A stretch of DNA of 64,000 bases from Anisus vortex (lineage: Eukaryota > Mollusca > Gastropoda > Planorbidae): contig OX421497.1 in assembly GCA_949126835.1 (NCBI GenBank), forward strand, positions 43,484,226 to 43,548,225. The letters run 5' to 3'. The notes under the pieces are model-generated. The model was not told the origin of the DNA and did no database searches. It saw only the letters and a list, made by a program, of their open reading frames with translations. A program made the position numbers and the translations under genes. This document shows, one piece after another, positions 35,701-47,484 of this stretch (the stretch's first letter is position 1; every line of letters begins with the position of its first letter).

Positions 35701-38700
35701 TGTGCTGAAAATCTTTCTACATGCTTCTATTTAGAAAGTAATTGTTATTTAAAACAGGCATAGTATTGTTGGAGAAAATTGACCACAGAGGAGGAAAGTA
35801 AAACTTTTGTATTTTGATCTTATAATTTGCCCCTTCTCAGTGTATTATGGGATGGATGCCAAAAGCACTCATCAAAGTTAAAATGAAAAGTGGGATTGTC
35901 AGCTAGAAGAATTGTTTTTATATTTAAGTGGATTAAACAATTTTTATTAACCCTCTGAGTGCAAAGCAAATGAGCTTTCCGAGTATATATTTTTTTTAAT
36001 CTTAGGTTATGCTGACTGCGTAAGATGTTTCCAGTGTGGTTTAGGTTTAAGGTCATGGAAATTAGGTGATGATGTATATATAGAACATGAAAGATTTAGA
36101 CCAACATGTCCATTACTTCAGTCACAGTTGACTAAAAGATATACTCCATCTGCTCAGACTGCTTCTGGAAATACTAACCAAGGTAGAGACATTACAGTTT
36201 TAAATTAGAGAAATAGACCTTTTTTAAAAAATAAAATTAATAACTAACCATTTAAATATGGTTACTATGTATCAAAATGATAACTTTATATTATTGATTT
36301 GTACTTTGGCTGTTTTGCACCATCCAAAATTTAAAGACACTATGTATAAATGCACTAGGAATTGGCAGAATGTTATTGTGGTAAGATACAAATGGCTTTT
36401 GCAGCTATCAACATCAGTGAAGGATTAAGTGAATATTATGCACATTATATCTTGCAAAAACAAACCACTTTTATTTCCCTCTATTCTTTAAATATTATAT
36501 TCAAGCAAAGATGTTTTAGAGGTTTAAAAAAATTAGTGTAAATATATTTAACTTAAAGGACAGAACTCTGTACATGAATAATGCAAATGAGGAATGTTAA
36601 TATACCGGTATATACTAGTCATAAGCAATGATGTTATAGAAGATGCATGTCTACATAAATAAAAAATAGATATAACACAAATAATAATAATAACAATTAT
36701 TTATATAAAATATCTTCCCATGTTATTGCATTTAGTAAGCTCAGTGTGTTCTCTTTGATGCTGAGGTGGGTAAGACACAAAAAAACACTATAGTTTAGAG
36801 TTTAGAGAAAGGTCTTTAAACTCTTCCTGATATCATCAATGTCTAAAGCAAGTTATTTGAAAGTGTAGTCACAACGGATTCAAAGCAGACCTCTCCAAAT
36901 GACACTAAACTTTAAAAAGAAGTTCACCAGATATAATACCCCTGTTGATGTCATGTATCTATGTTGCATTAAAAACTGTGCTACCTAGCAACCAAATCTG
37001 AAATAAAAAGTTCTCTTATTTTGTACATCAAACTCTAGTTTCAATTTTTAGGATCAATAAATCTTAGTTCCTTATACAAAATTCGAGGAAACCTGTAAAA
37101 ATGGTTGAATACAGTCTTTCCAGAATAAATGATTTTTATTATGATTAAAAATGTGTCTTCCTAAGCTAATAGATGAAGTTTATTTTTTTTTTCCAGTTCA
37201 GACACATTTGGGGATGTCAACATTATCAAACTCAGCCCCTGGCCAGGATTCCCCAAAACTACAGATGCTACTTAATCTTGCAGTGAGTGATAACTTGGTG
37301 GCAGACTCGAGCCAGCAGACATCAGTTTTAGATGGTGTGATGAGTTCAGAATTGCCTCCACATTCAACTGATAGTAGAAACGAATCTAACAGCGCATCTC
37401 TTACAGGTATATCTAATAGGGCCAGGATGTGTGCCATTAGGACACAACCCTATCTGAATCTGGAGAACATTTTAACATACAATTTGTTTCCTGGCTTTCA
37501 CAAGTCTGCATCGTTATCTCCAGTTACCTGTAGCCAACAACGTTCCATTTTCTACCCAAAGAATTGCTGAATAAAACTTGTCACTCTATTTGTTTGATGT
37601 GGTTATGGTGTATATTATTGCTGGATTTAGACCAAATTCTGACTGTCAGCAAAGAACGGCTGCAGATTACTTGGGATTACGTTAACAATAATCCTTATTA
37701 ATTTGCATGTTGAAATTTGCTTACCAAGTAATGAATGATGGAAATTGATAGTCTATCCAGAGATTTGATAATGATTGAAAGTGGATTTCTCAAAACTACA
37801 GTTTCCATATCTTCAGCTTATTTGTTTCAACGTTGGATGTTTATTAATTGCATCTGAAGTCAAGTGGAAGTCTTTTTCCTATAAGATGCTGGAATGTAAT
37901 AATTGTCGTTCAAACCCTAAACCTTTGGCTAAACTTTTCTCCTGTTGGATGCAACTCATTGAGGGGTAATTGTCAAGTAAAAAAATTCAAAATCTCATTA
38001 TGCTTCAAAGATCAAGCTTCTAATTAATCTTTGTACTGATCATTTTTCTGATCTAAGGACACCAACTTGAAATCTGCAAGTACAAAGTGAACTATTTGTA
38101 ATTCTTGAACTTCAGTAGCTTTTACTTCATGAGGACTTAGCAGTCTTTAAACCAATCCTAATCCTCTGAACAACTCAATATCCTACTGGAATAATTTATG
38201 CATGAAGCTAAACATTGATTACTTCAACTGATTCCCTTAGTCTTATTAAGTTCATTCACAGGATTTTGGAGAATTTGTCCATTATTACAGATAAGTGAAA
38301 ATCAAAGCTTTAATTTGTCAAACAATTGTTATCTACGTTTTGCCTCATGTTCACACATAGGTGTACATTTCAGAAACATACAAATGAAATAGTTATAGGC
38401 CTAATAGATTTCCTTTGAGTGCTGCTTTAGTTTAATCCCCACTTAAAATGTTATACCTAAAATTATTTTTACTACTGCTGTCCAAAATATATTTTATCTT
38501 ATCTTATACCTTACAGAAGCACTTTTCATAACAGTCTGCATAGAGAAATATACAGTGCTTTTTTTTGTATTGTACTCAGTGATGGATTGCCTAACTTTTA
38601 AAGCAGTTTTTCATTTTATATTTTAATTCTTATTGCGCGCAATTTTAAAATAATTCAATTTTAACAAATTAATAATATAATAAATTAATAATAAACGTTA

Positions 38701-40351
38701 AAATACAAGAAAAGTAATATTTTTTTCCGCACATTGAAAAAGGTGCCGTTACGCCGTACCGTACCATCACAAAAAAAAAGCACTGGAAATATATATAAAA
38801 AAGTTATGAAAACTAGTAATTTGGTTATTATTGTATTGGATGCAACTTTATATGTTGTTTCCTCTATAGATGGTTAAACATTAGTAAAATTGAACAAACT
38901 CTTCAGACCAAGTTTAAAACTAAGGTTTAAAGTCGTTGAAAGCATAGAGACTCTAAAATTAAAACTAAGGTTTAAAGTCATTGAAAGCATGTGAACAAAC
39001 TCTTCAGACCAAGTTTAAAACTAAGGTTTAAAGTCATTGAAAGCATAGAGACTCTAAAATGTAGAATATTTACGATAGATACAGACATTTTCACATTCCA
39101 TCCTTAATAACTAAATGTGTTTTTTTTATATCATCAGTTAGTTTTGTCTCCTAGCCTAGAGTAATATCCGTGTTCTTAGTTGTATGTTAAATGCGCTCTG
39201 AGCTAACATTATGTTTGTTGGCAGCGCTATACAAATATTATTATTAAAGGCTAATAAGTTTTAAATCAGCAGCACAAAATTATAACATATCTGAGTAGAT
39301 GTTGTAAAATGTAATTTCTTGTTGTTGTCATTTATATTAATTTAACTTTTTATAAAGTTTTATATTAACATTTTTTTTAAACAGTTTATTTCTTTTACTG
39401 CTTATTTCAATAACTAAAACTGAAATATTTAAACAATGTTTAGGTTCAGATGAATTGGAAAATGCAAGCATAGAGCAACGCTCAGAAATACAACCAACAA
39501 TGGAATCTATACCCTCACAAGCATCATCTCAATTAACAAAGACTTTGTTTCAAACAGCAAATGGTAAGCCTCTTTAAGTCTGTTTAAGGTTATTGCTTTT
39601 ATTTATTAATATAGTGTATGAAGGAAATTGGTGGACTGTAAAAGATATAGACACCATAAGCCTATAGTTAATTTGCATTATAATATTTTTTTTACAAAAT
39701 CATAAGAGAGTTTCTCCTTAATGGCATTTGCATGAATAATATTGCTTTTCTATTGTGTATCTATTAGTTACCCTTAGTTGGGGTAAAGTAAAGGAGACTG
39801 TGCTTAGTGCTGGCCACACAATCACCTAGTATGCCGCGGCCACTGAAACTGATAAACGCTGATTCACCAGCTCTATAGATCAATTTGGTCATACGGCATA
39901 ATATTACTTACATGTAATAAAAAATAAATAATATAAACCCACACAAAGAACATCTCAATCATTGTGTTCTTCTAATATGAAATCATATAAATGGGAATCA
40001 AAGATATGTTTATACCCCAGCCTAGCCGCATGCATTCTGGTTGCCTTATAAATTTAATAATAATTTTTGTAAAGCATGCACAAATTCAAATATCTTTTAA
40101 ATACTTTTTTTTATATTTTCTCAAAACCAGATACAAATGGAGGAGCTAAAAATGTTGAAGCTAAACTACTAGAAAGAGAAAACAAGATGCTTCATGATTT
40201 ACTTAAGTGTAAGCTTTGTAAAGAAGCCCCTGTTAAGGACCTGTTTCTGCCCTGTGGTGACCTCTATGCCTGCTGTGAATGCAGTCAAAAATTGACACAT
40301 TGTCCTGCATGTGGAAAGAGAATTCTAGGAACAGTTACTACACACTTTTAA
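31573..40351 (+). CDS. BIR-like / trypsin-like peptidase / BIR / RING fusion protein (9 exons, 1039 aa)
   Basis: Coding exons: 31573-32734, 32988-33047, 33236-33952, 34388-34573, 35185-35451, 36006-36182, 37197-37406, 39444-39563 and 40131-40351 (3120 nt, TAA stop). Every intron is phase 1 and every junction keeps the frame. Domain order: hydrophobic N-terminus (1-24), BIR-like fold (about 268-335), trypsin-like serine peptidase (about 430-705; probable triad H521, D573 or D575, S670), canonical BIR (about 771-840; C805, C808, H825, C832) and C-terminal IAP-type RING (C993 to C1027). The RING suggests E3 ubiquitin ligase activity and the BIR suggests binding of IAP-motif partners or caspase control. 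The peptidase module is not part of known IAPs such as XIAP, BIRC2/3 or DIAP1. A gene-prediction fusion of neighbours is unlikely because phases and strand agree throughout, but transcript evidence is lacking. Confidence 0.8.
32988..33047 (+). CDS. Exon 2: 20-codon linker
   Basis: Acceptor ttatttgtcag and donor GTAAG flank 60 nt that read ISAFLLEGLQDFGLSPHTI. Amphipathic, no known motif. Phase 1 on both sides, so it could be skipped without a frameshift. Confidence 0.7.
33236..33952 (+). CDS. Exon 3: trypsin-like peptidase, His and Asp part
   Basis: 239 codons. RCARLTAKIE then FGSGYVI opens the fold, as in many intracellular trypsin-like peptidases. QTTSHLF supplies the probable catalytic His (H521) and CFTADMD the probable Asp (D573 or D575). 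FIISHPHGKEKKLSFG (about 611-626) matches the 'HPHG' strand before the active-site Ser in this family. It ends at a GTAAGTG donor. Assignment of His and Asp rests on position only. Confidence 0.72.
34388..34573 (+). CDS. Exon 4: trypsin-like peptidase, active-site Ser part
   Basis: 62 codons. ALTCDGSSGAPVVAF contains GSSGAP, equivalent to GDSGGP of trypsin, with S670 as nucleophile. The Asp before the Ser is replaced by Ser, as in several trypsin-like families outside the digestive group. The acceptor is a NAGNAG site (cagcag), which could add or drop one codon. Confidence 0.78.
35185..35451 (+). CDS. Exon 5: linker and first half of BIR2
   Basis: Ser/Thr-rich linker, then RVESFQGW, HIMSPNVLAEAGFFSAG: the R-x-x-SF-x-x-W and LAEAGF core of a type II BIR. 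The domain is split at the Gly codon in phase 1, the same place as in the minus-strand paralogue. Confidence 0.85.
36006..36182 (+). CDS. Exon 6: second half of BIR2
   Basis: Reads YADCVRCFQCGLGLRSWKLG, then IEHERFRPTCPLL. The zinc ligands C805, C808, H825 and C832 have canonical spacing (C-x2-C-x16-H-x6-C), and G809 and W815 are at their usual places. This is the best-preserved domain in the window. Confidence 0.9.
37197..37570 (+). CDS. Exon 7: linker, with an optional extended 3' terminal form
   Basis: The spliced form ends at 37406 (ACAG, donor GTATAT) and encodes a 70-residue Ser-rich linker (HLGMSTLSNSAPGQDSPKL). If the donor is not used the frame stays open for 54 more codons to a TGA at 37568-37570. 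AATAAA overlaps the stop (37570-37575). The long form would end the protein after 980 aa with BIR1, peptidase and BIR2 but no RING. Confidence 0.65.
37570..37575 (+). terminator. Candidate internal polyadenylation signal
   Basis: AATAAA overlaps the TGA that closes the extended exon 7 frame. Confidence 0.4.
38892..39063. repeat. 101-bp tandem duplication in intron 7
   Basis: GAACAAACTCTTCAGACCAA occurs at 38892 and again at 38993. The 'taaggtttaaagtc(g/a)ttga' part is present three times. Non-coding. Confidence 0.9.
39170..39248 (+). mobile_element. L2/CR1-like 3' terminus
   Basis: Ends GGCAGCGCTATACAAATATT followed by ATTATTA, the classic 3' end of L2-like retrotransposons ('agcgctatataaat(att)n'). 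Confidence 0.6.
39444..39563 (+). CDS. Exon 8: 40-codon linker
   Basis: Acceptor gtttag and donor GTAAGC flank SDELENASIEQRSE and SIPSQASSQLTKTLF. Polar and low-complexity, no known motif. Confidence 0.7.
39776..39905 (+). mobile_element. SINE tail fragment in intron 8
   Basis: Reads GTTGGGGTAAAGTAAAGGAG, 'gtgctggccacacaatcacc', 'ccactgaaactgataaacgc' and 'atcaatttggtcatacggca', the tail of the family at 28862 and 59081. The tRNA head is missing. Confidence 0.75.
40131..40351 (+). CDS. Exon 9: C-terminal RING with Asp in place of the His ligand
   Basis: A short helix (AKLLERENKMLHDLLK) precedes CKLCKEAPVKDLFLPCGDLY, ACCEC, then HCPACGKRILGTVTTHF and TAA. The layout is that of IAP RINGs (C-x2-C-x11-CGH-x3-C-x2-C-x6-CPxC), but the CGH motif reads CGD (D1010). 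Asp can bind zinc, so the fold may hold; E2 binding is uncertain. The protein ends soon after the RING with a hydrophobic-aromatic tail, as in other IAPs. Confidence 0.88.
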
Positions 40352-40686
40352 TATATATAAATATATATATAATATATCGTTATACATAAATTAAATAATA
40401 TATAAAAATGTATATATATAATATAGCGGTATATATAAATAACATCTAAATATATTTATAAATAAGAGGCTTACATAGTAATTTTAGACAATAGGCTAAG
40501 AGTAGTAGGCCCTGCGGTACAATGTTAGATTGTGCTAGTTCCATAAGGTACTTCATTTTCTAGTAGTAATTAAAAAGGCTAATTAGATAAGCCTACATGA
40601 AAAAAAATTCTATTTTGGTCTATTTAGTAAATTAGTGGGGTCAAATTTACAAGCTTGTTGAAATATTTATGGTCATAATTTTTTCC

Positions 40687-40692
40687 AATAAA
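40687..40692 (+). terminator. Candidate polyadenylation signal of the full-length gene
   Basis: AATAAA about 335 bp after the stop codon, followed by a T-rich stretch (ttgttgttattttttatgtg) like a downstream element. Confidence 0.5.
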
Positions 40693-40699
40693 TTGTAAT

Positions 40700-43595
40700 G
40701 GGCTGGGTTATTGTTGTTATTTTTTATGTGTATGGCTTAAATTGGGATCTTTCGTTTTTATTTATTCACATATAGATTACATTATTTTAAAGGACATTGC
40801 TTATTATACTATCATAAAAATTCATTACTAAGAAATATATTTTTCTGATTTCATGACCGGTATAAATATTGCCAACTGTTCTTGACTTTCCTAAAGCTAA
40901 TAGGCAAGAGAGTTTACAGGTTAAGGATATAAGGCTTTAATGCCATATTTCCAAACATAGAGTAGGCCTAAATCTTCCCCATCTTCGTATGCAGTGCCCT
41001 TTTAATGACATCACACTTTAATTGCTGAGTGCGCTCTTGACCAACATGTGCAGGTTTGATGTTAAAAGTTAAAGGGAATGCATGCACCTTTTACCAAGAG
41101 TTTCCTAACTCAGTGCCAATACCTACTTCCTTATTAGCTTATAATAAATTCAATTGATTTAGTAAGAAAAAATAAATAAAAAAAGAAACCGGTCCAGAGT
41201 TCATGTATTATATAAATTCTAATCATGCCAGAACTTTCTCACATTGTAGAAAGTCAGTAGTAGTATATATATGTGCATGTTTGTTATATCATAATGTAAT
41301 GCAAGAGTCCTTGATAGCTTTACAGACATCACACCATTGAGATAATAATTATTTTATGTTTTATTGTTGTATTATTTTATCACTTTAACTTAAACAATAT
41401 TTATTTGCGTTTTTTAGTGTGGATAATATGTTTTTGATTTTTTCACTTCTCTAATTTTTTCTCAAATGTTTGCATCACTGATTTATTGATCAATGATGTC
41501 TAATAAGTAAGCATTTTTTTTAATGTACTTATTTATAAATATCACTTTGCGATTATAACATTTTTCATTGAAATAGTATAAGCTTTTTAAAAGTTGCTCA
41601 AGATTGATATTTGTTCTTGCTAAAATGCTTGTAAATAATTTTCCTTTCCGTTTTATTCAAATTTTATCATATAACTACAGCTACATAAATATTGCTTGTC
41701 CTGCTGTTAAAATTAACATTATAAAAATATATTTCTATACTTAGGCAATTAATTATTTATTATTGTTGTATGCAAAAATAAGACTAGAATAATAAATTAC
41801 CTAATGATAAAAAAAATCTTTTTGTTGTTACAAAAGTGTAAAAACAAAAATAAAAGAAAGAAAAAAATTTAATAAGAAAAATTTAAAAAGAAATAGTACA
41901 TCCAGTTGTAAGGGAAATTCTCTTATTGGTGAAAGATTGTAAGTCTAGCTTATATATACACGGGTATATTCCTTCACCATAGTATAGTACTACGTACATG
42001 ATCACAGCATTTTTCTGCTAACTAGCCTACACAACTGCTAGATTTGTCCTATGGACCAACATAAATTATTATAAGTATAACATCAAGGTAATATAGTTCC
42101 AAAAAGAAGAACTAACTTAATTTGGAATTTCCCAAATTGATAAATTTGTCAATTAGTTTTTGATAAATCACTTATCTCATAGTGATTTTTTACTACATAT
42201 AGGGCCTAAACCACACAAAAATGCATGGGACGAAATAATCTTATCTATAAAACGAATGATCCTACAAAAACTATGAGAAAATATTATGTCCTATGCATAA
42301 TAATTGTTTCAGCTAAATGCACAATATCTGACTTGATGTTAATTAAAGCTTCGCAAATGTAAATTATTTTCAAAATGTAATATGTATATCTTTATGCCTG
42401 CAAGAATTTTTCTTAAAGTTACATTTAGTTATGGCAGCTATTTAGCTATTATTAGGCTACATTGATTATTTTGCTTATTATTTTATGTTTAGGCTATAAT
42501 AATTATATTTGTATTAGCTTGAAAAACAGTCCAAATTGATCCAACATATTTTAGTTGTTATTTTATTTATTTAACCTAAATATCCACAATAAAATGTTTA
42601 GATATCTTTGTTATAATTAAATGTTGTTTAATAAATCTTTTTTAGTTTCTGGAAACAAACCCTTATTTCTCAATCCACTTAATAATGATTATAGCTTTAG
42701 TTTTTATACAAGAAAGAAAAGACAATTATTTTAAGTTGACCTAGCAGTCCTAGCTAGGCTACAATGCAATTAGAAATTTTAAATTGTTCCAAACGAAATA
42801 GAAGCAAAAAGGAACAATAATACGATCAAAAGAAAACAAATACCAAACAATAAAAAAAGTTAATAATAAAAAAAGTAGACAGCAATATTTCGCAGTACGG
42901 GAAAACCCGGTCCCGAACACACACTTTTAATTTGAAAGCATTTCAAAGGGACATCATTTGGAAACTGCGCCCATTGTATAACCTTAACATACGGTGATTA
43001 GTAATAGGTCTAAGTTTATTTAAAAAAATAAATTAACGAATCAAGCAATATTGTTGAAAAAATAAAACTTTATTTTGGAGGACGTATCCAATTTATACAT
43101 TTAACTTTTAACTAGAATAGTCAAACGGCAGAAACAAACATCTAAATAATTAAACAACCTCACGGTAATTATATATATTAATCAGTGACAGTATAAACAA
43201 AATGTTGGAAATTTCTTCAAGGAAGTCACTTCCGAGCCTAATCCATTCTTTTTATAGATCAGTGTGTTTATCAGATATACGGCCTACTAAATAAAGCATT
43301 AAACTATAGCATATTTTTTATATGTTACAATTATTTGTAAAAGACCATACTGCGAATAAAATAAACTTAATCTTCTACTCAAGTGTATATTGATAATCAA
43401 TTCTAATTGAATAAAATATAAAACGTTTTGAACATCTTTAAAAGACTTTGGATAGACATAACAATTGATTTATATAAAGCTCAATGCAGACAACCAAAGG
43501 AGAAAACGAGAAAAAATATAGGTCTTGAATATGTTTCTATTTCGAATTACCGGATAATAAACATTAATCTAAGAAATAGGCCTACAACACAATAA
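40700..43595. other. Intergenic, no gene
   Basis: AT-rich DNA after the BIR-peptidase gene. No exon with convincing splice sites or domain was found. A weak echo of the CR1/L2-like tail is present near 42228-42262. Confidence 0.45.
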
Positions 43596-43597
43596 CA

Positions 43598-43843
43598 GAT
43601 CAGATAAACATAAAGACAAAAACACTTTCCTTGTCCCTTATGCGAGAACAAATACATATAAGTAATATTACTTCCCGAGTGGCATTCGGGTATGGAATGG
43701 GTTGCCTGAGCAAACCAGGAAAACCAATAGCTTAACATCATTTAAAACAAAAATAGAAATGCAAGACTCGGACCACGGATGAGCGTAGGACGCAATGATC
43801 TTCTGTATAGAAGGAGCTTCTGTAATGTATAAGATAAGATAAT
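43598..43843 (+). mobile_element. CR1/L2-like 3' end
   Basis: Short copy with the C-terminal coding segment, 'ccacggatgagcgtaggacg' and TAAGATAAGAT. It is followed within 75 bp by the longest copy of the same family. Confidence 0.85.
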
Positions 43844-43913
43844 TCTTCATTGGTTATTTATTCAATCAATTCCTCTAGCAGTTGAAAAGCGTTTTAAATT
43901 TAAATTTTTAAAT

Positions 43914-44694
43914 CAAACTGGAGTATGTCTTTTCACCCAGAAACATGCCAATTAATAAGGGTATCCAAGAAAAAGAAACAAATAATAGCAAACTACTTCA
44001 TTCATGGTAAAGAACTAAAACCTAACAATGCTAATATATCTAGGAGTAATAATAAATGATAAGTTATCTTGGAACCCTCATATTGATGAAGTAATTAAAA
44101 AATCAAACAAAACATTAGGATTCATAAAAAGGAACATTTACAAATGTAATAAGAATATAAAACTAAAATGCTATCTCACATTAGTTAGACCTATACTAGA
44201 ATATGCAGCACCTGTATGGGACCCATCAACTAAAAAACAACATTTAATTTAAAAATTAGAACAAATCCAAAAAAGAGCTGCAAGGTTCATAACCAGTGAA
44301 TATTCCCAGTTTACAAGAGTAACACCATTAGTCAAATCACTAAACATAGAAACACTAGAGGACAGAATGGCAAAGAGTACAGTAGTAATAATACATAAGG
44401 CATTAAACTCTAATTTAGAAATACAACACAATAACAACCTGTTGCCAAGCTCAGATAAACATAAAGACAAAAACACTTTCCTTGTCCCTTATGCGAGAAC
44501 AAATGCATATAAGTACTCTTTCTTCCCGAGTGGCATTCGGGCATGGAATGGGTTGCCTGAACAAACCAGGAAAACCAGTAACTTAACATCATTTAAAACA
44601 TTAATAAAAATGCAAGACTAGACTCGAACCACGGATGAGCGCAGGACGCAATAATCTTCTTTATAGAAGGAGCGTCTGTAATGTATAAGATAAA
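43914..44694 (+). mobile_element. CR1/L2-like retrotransposon, 5'-truncated, longest copy
   Basis: Encodes the end of a non-LTR reverse transcriptase: YLGVIINDKLSWNPHID, then CYLTLVRPILEYAAPVWDP, then QIQKRAARFIT, LVKSLNIETL and IRAWNGLPEQT, with a stop after KTLIKMQD. One stop after the QHL segment (44250) interrupts the frame. The 3' tail ends TAAGATAA. The clade (CR1, L2 or Jockey) cannot be fixed from this part. Confidence 0.85.
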
Positions 44695-44699
44695 GGTAG

Positions 44700-46115
44700 G
44701 GCCGATTTTAATACTTCCCCATTAGAAAAGGGGGTTTAAATAACAATCTGGAATGTTCATGCTAGTATAATACTGATTATCGAAGTCACCATTAGCCTAA
44801 GTGCTTCTAGTTAAGTTCTCTGCGTCAAAAGATGTGTTTGTACAATCAAAACTTGAGCATAAATTACAAAAATTACACTCTTTGTCTTAATTAAATTGGC
44901 GTCATCACCCATGTAGGCCTTATCAGTTGTTGTTTTTTTTGTATAAATGTATAAATGAATTGTATCAGTGATGCCAGTTTTCAATTTTATTAGATTTTCT
45001 CTCAAAGAATCGTCTTTGCTTTCTAAAAAATCTGGCATCCATTCAAAGACTCATACAATATATTTTAACTTTTGATGAGTAGCATGTGTGCAGTAACAAA
45101 CGATTTTTTGTCCTCGTTAGTCTCAATGCAAAACTGTCTGAAAAATCTACAATTGAATGCATTGCTTCTAATTTCTTATCTTCAGTAACTATAATACGTA
45201 GGCTATTGTAGTGAGAGACGCAGAATGACTGAGATTTTAGTAACTAATCATTTGTCACTTAATCCCAGAGCTAAACAAATCGGTACAAACTTCTTTGAAT
45301 ACGAAATCAATCCACGAAAGCACCATACTATCGCCGTTGGAAAAATTTCTTTTTACCTAAAAAGTATTCTATTCTAGTTCAAGTAATATTAATTCGACTT
45401 TAGTGTCCTTTATTAATTTTTCTAGGCGAAGTTGGCTAATTTTCCCTTCTATAATAAAATAAAAGTAATACTTGATTGTCTGGTAGCGTAGAACTCATTA
45501 GGTTGTAAAGAAAATTGGAATGTTTTAGAATCACACAATGTAGGCCTACTTTCTTCATTATCTGCCATTTTATCAATTTGTCTCTGCATATTATATTGAA
45601 TTTCTTAAATGCAAGTCCATTTCAAGATCAAAGCTTGTTTTTATAATTCATATTTAAACGAATTTTATTTCAATTAAAACCAATTCGACCTAAAACAGTG
45701 ATAATTAACCAAAGCGCTGACCTCATTTAGCTACCGAACCGATCCGATATATTTAATTTAAACTGATCCGAGCCTCTCTTCTTCAAAAAACCAGTGCGAT
45801 TCCAATTTCTTATTAGAATAATATGTACACGCACTATAGGGTGTTAGAAGATTTTCAGCAGTTGCGTTCTATGTGACATTTAATCTATATTTTCATTACC
45901 GCCCCGATATCTGCCTTTCTCAGAAACAGTCTAAATAGAGATCTAGCGATAGATCAAAGGAATTTTAATGACTTTTACGTCACAATCACACAGTATACAA
46001 AAGTCAAGAGTGAAACAGTCGATTAATTCTTTGCACATCAAAATTGTATTATTTTGGTAATTTAAATAGCATTGTTTGTTCAAACTATATAAAGCACTTT
46101 CGTCGTACAGCCCAT
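44700..46115. other. Intergenic, no gene
   Basis: No recognisable coding exon; the 75-codon minus frame at 44811-45038 has no domain. Confidence 0.4.
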
Positions 46116-46116
46116 T

Positions 46117-46407
46117 GACAAGTCTTAAATATCATGCATGCATAAAGGTTGAACGTTTTCAACATTTCCGGTCCCATTCGTTCATTTGATTCAAAACATG
46201 TCTGTGTGCTGCGTTACTGATTTTATTTCATTTCCAAAAGATGATGTCAAAAGAAAACGATGGATTGTGAATGTCAGACGTGAATAATCACCTATTTATT
46301 ATCTTAAACTAATTGCTTGACGCAAAAGAATTTTTGTTTTTATGGCACTGGAAGTTAATGATCTCTTCCATTTGACAAGGTCACGCTTCATTAAGACTTG
46401 TCAATGT
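46117..46407 (+). mobile_element. P-element-like MITE, short copy
   Basis: TTGACAAGTCTTAAATATCA to TTAAGACTTGTCAA. An internally deleted copy of the family at 2703-3305 that still has 'gtgtgctgcgttactg' and 'tttcatttccaaaagatgat'. Confidence 0.75.
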
Positions 46408-46739
46408 TTACGGTAGCGTAAAAAACAACAACTAAAAAAAAGCAATTCTATTTCAAAGTTGTAGTCTTTTTTAGATTTGTGTTTTTTTCTTCATATTTTA
46501 TAAACATATATAAAGAAAGACGTTCCATTATTTAAAAGATATAAGATTTCGATCAGAAATCTCCAATATGAATGTAATAGGTCATAATGTGGAATCTCTG
46601 ACTTGAATGGTTAAAACTGACATTAAGACGAAAACCACAAACATCTAATCTCATAATTCTACAGATATATATTATGCTTCTTTTATACATAAGATAATTA
46701 AAGGTACAAAACACATAAGCTTGTTTACTTAAATACTCA

Positions 46740-47050
46740 GAAAGGTCCCAGAGCATTCGTTATCAATTCACCCCAGAATTGTGGACTCTTTCCTCGTCTA
46801 ACGGGGTCAACGGGTCTCCACAGTAAAAGAAAGAAAGACTTAGAAATACAAGGCTCTAATTCATATACATTCACTTTATTCGCAAGTGGCCCACGAATAT
46901 GGAACGGGTCACCTGAACAAAGCTGGAAAACCAACAACTAAACACCTTATTTTTTTAATTCAAGTCAAACAGCAAGACTACAGTCAAAACACGCATAAGG
47001 TTTTGTGAAGCTATTGTAAGAGCCTCTGTTAAATAGTCTAGTCTCATATA
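46740..47050 (+). mobile_element. Old CR1/L2-like 3' end
   Basis: Diverged copy with 'aatatggaacgggtcacctg', 'aacaaagctggaaaacc', 'cagcaagactacag' and a rewritten tail. Confidence 0.6.
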
Positions 47051-47206
47051 ATTTTATGATATAAATTTAAAGGTCTTTCTTTAAAAAAAAATACTACCTG
47101 TGTTGCTCTTTATGGCTGCGTGTTTCCATAATTGGTAATTTCCGATTCTTGTCTAGTGCACCATTTATATATTGGGATGCTATTGATGCGGACATTTCAT
47201 TAAAAA

Positions 47207-47261
47207 ATGAACAACAAACAATATCTTTTAAGATCATTATTTTATATTTTGCCATACTTAG
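47207..47261 (+). CDS. Candidate signal-peptide exon of the Ig gene
   Basis: ATG opens MNNKQYLLRSLFYILPYL and the exon ends at a GTAAAT donor in phase 1, which matches the phase of the next exon (48181) and creates a Gly codon at the junction. The hydrophobic core is short and the cleavage site unclear. It is the only start-plus-donor of the right phase noticed before the first Ig exon; transcript data could place the true first exon elsewhere. Confidence 0.35.
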
Positions 47262-47484
47262 GTAAATTATACATGATAAGTTTTACTGTGCTTAGTATGC
47301 ATTTTTTGTGCATGCATATATATTTAAATACTAAGGACATTTATGTTAAAATTTATCACGTAGCATACCATGGGCCCATTTTAAATTTAAAGTTAATTAA
47401 ATCTTAACAAAAATGGTAGGGGACCTATCTAACTTAAAGTATATTTTATATTATCCTATTATCCCGTAATTACTTTTTAAAGAA

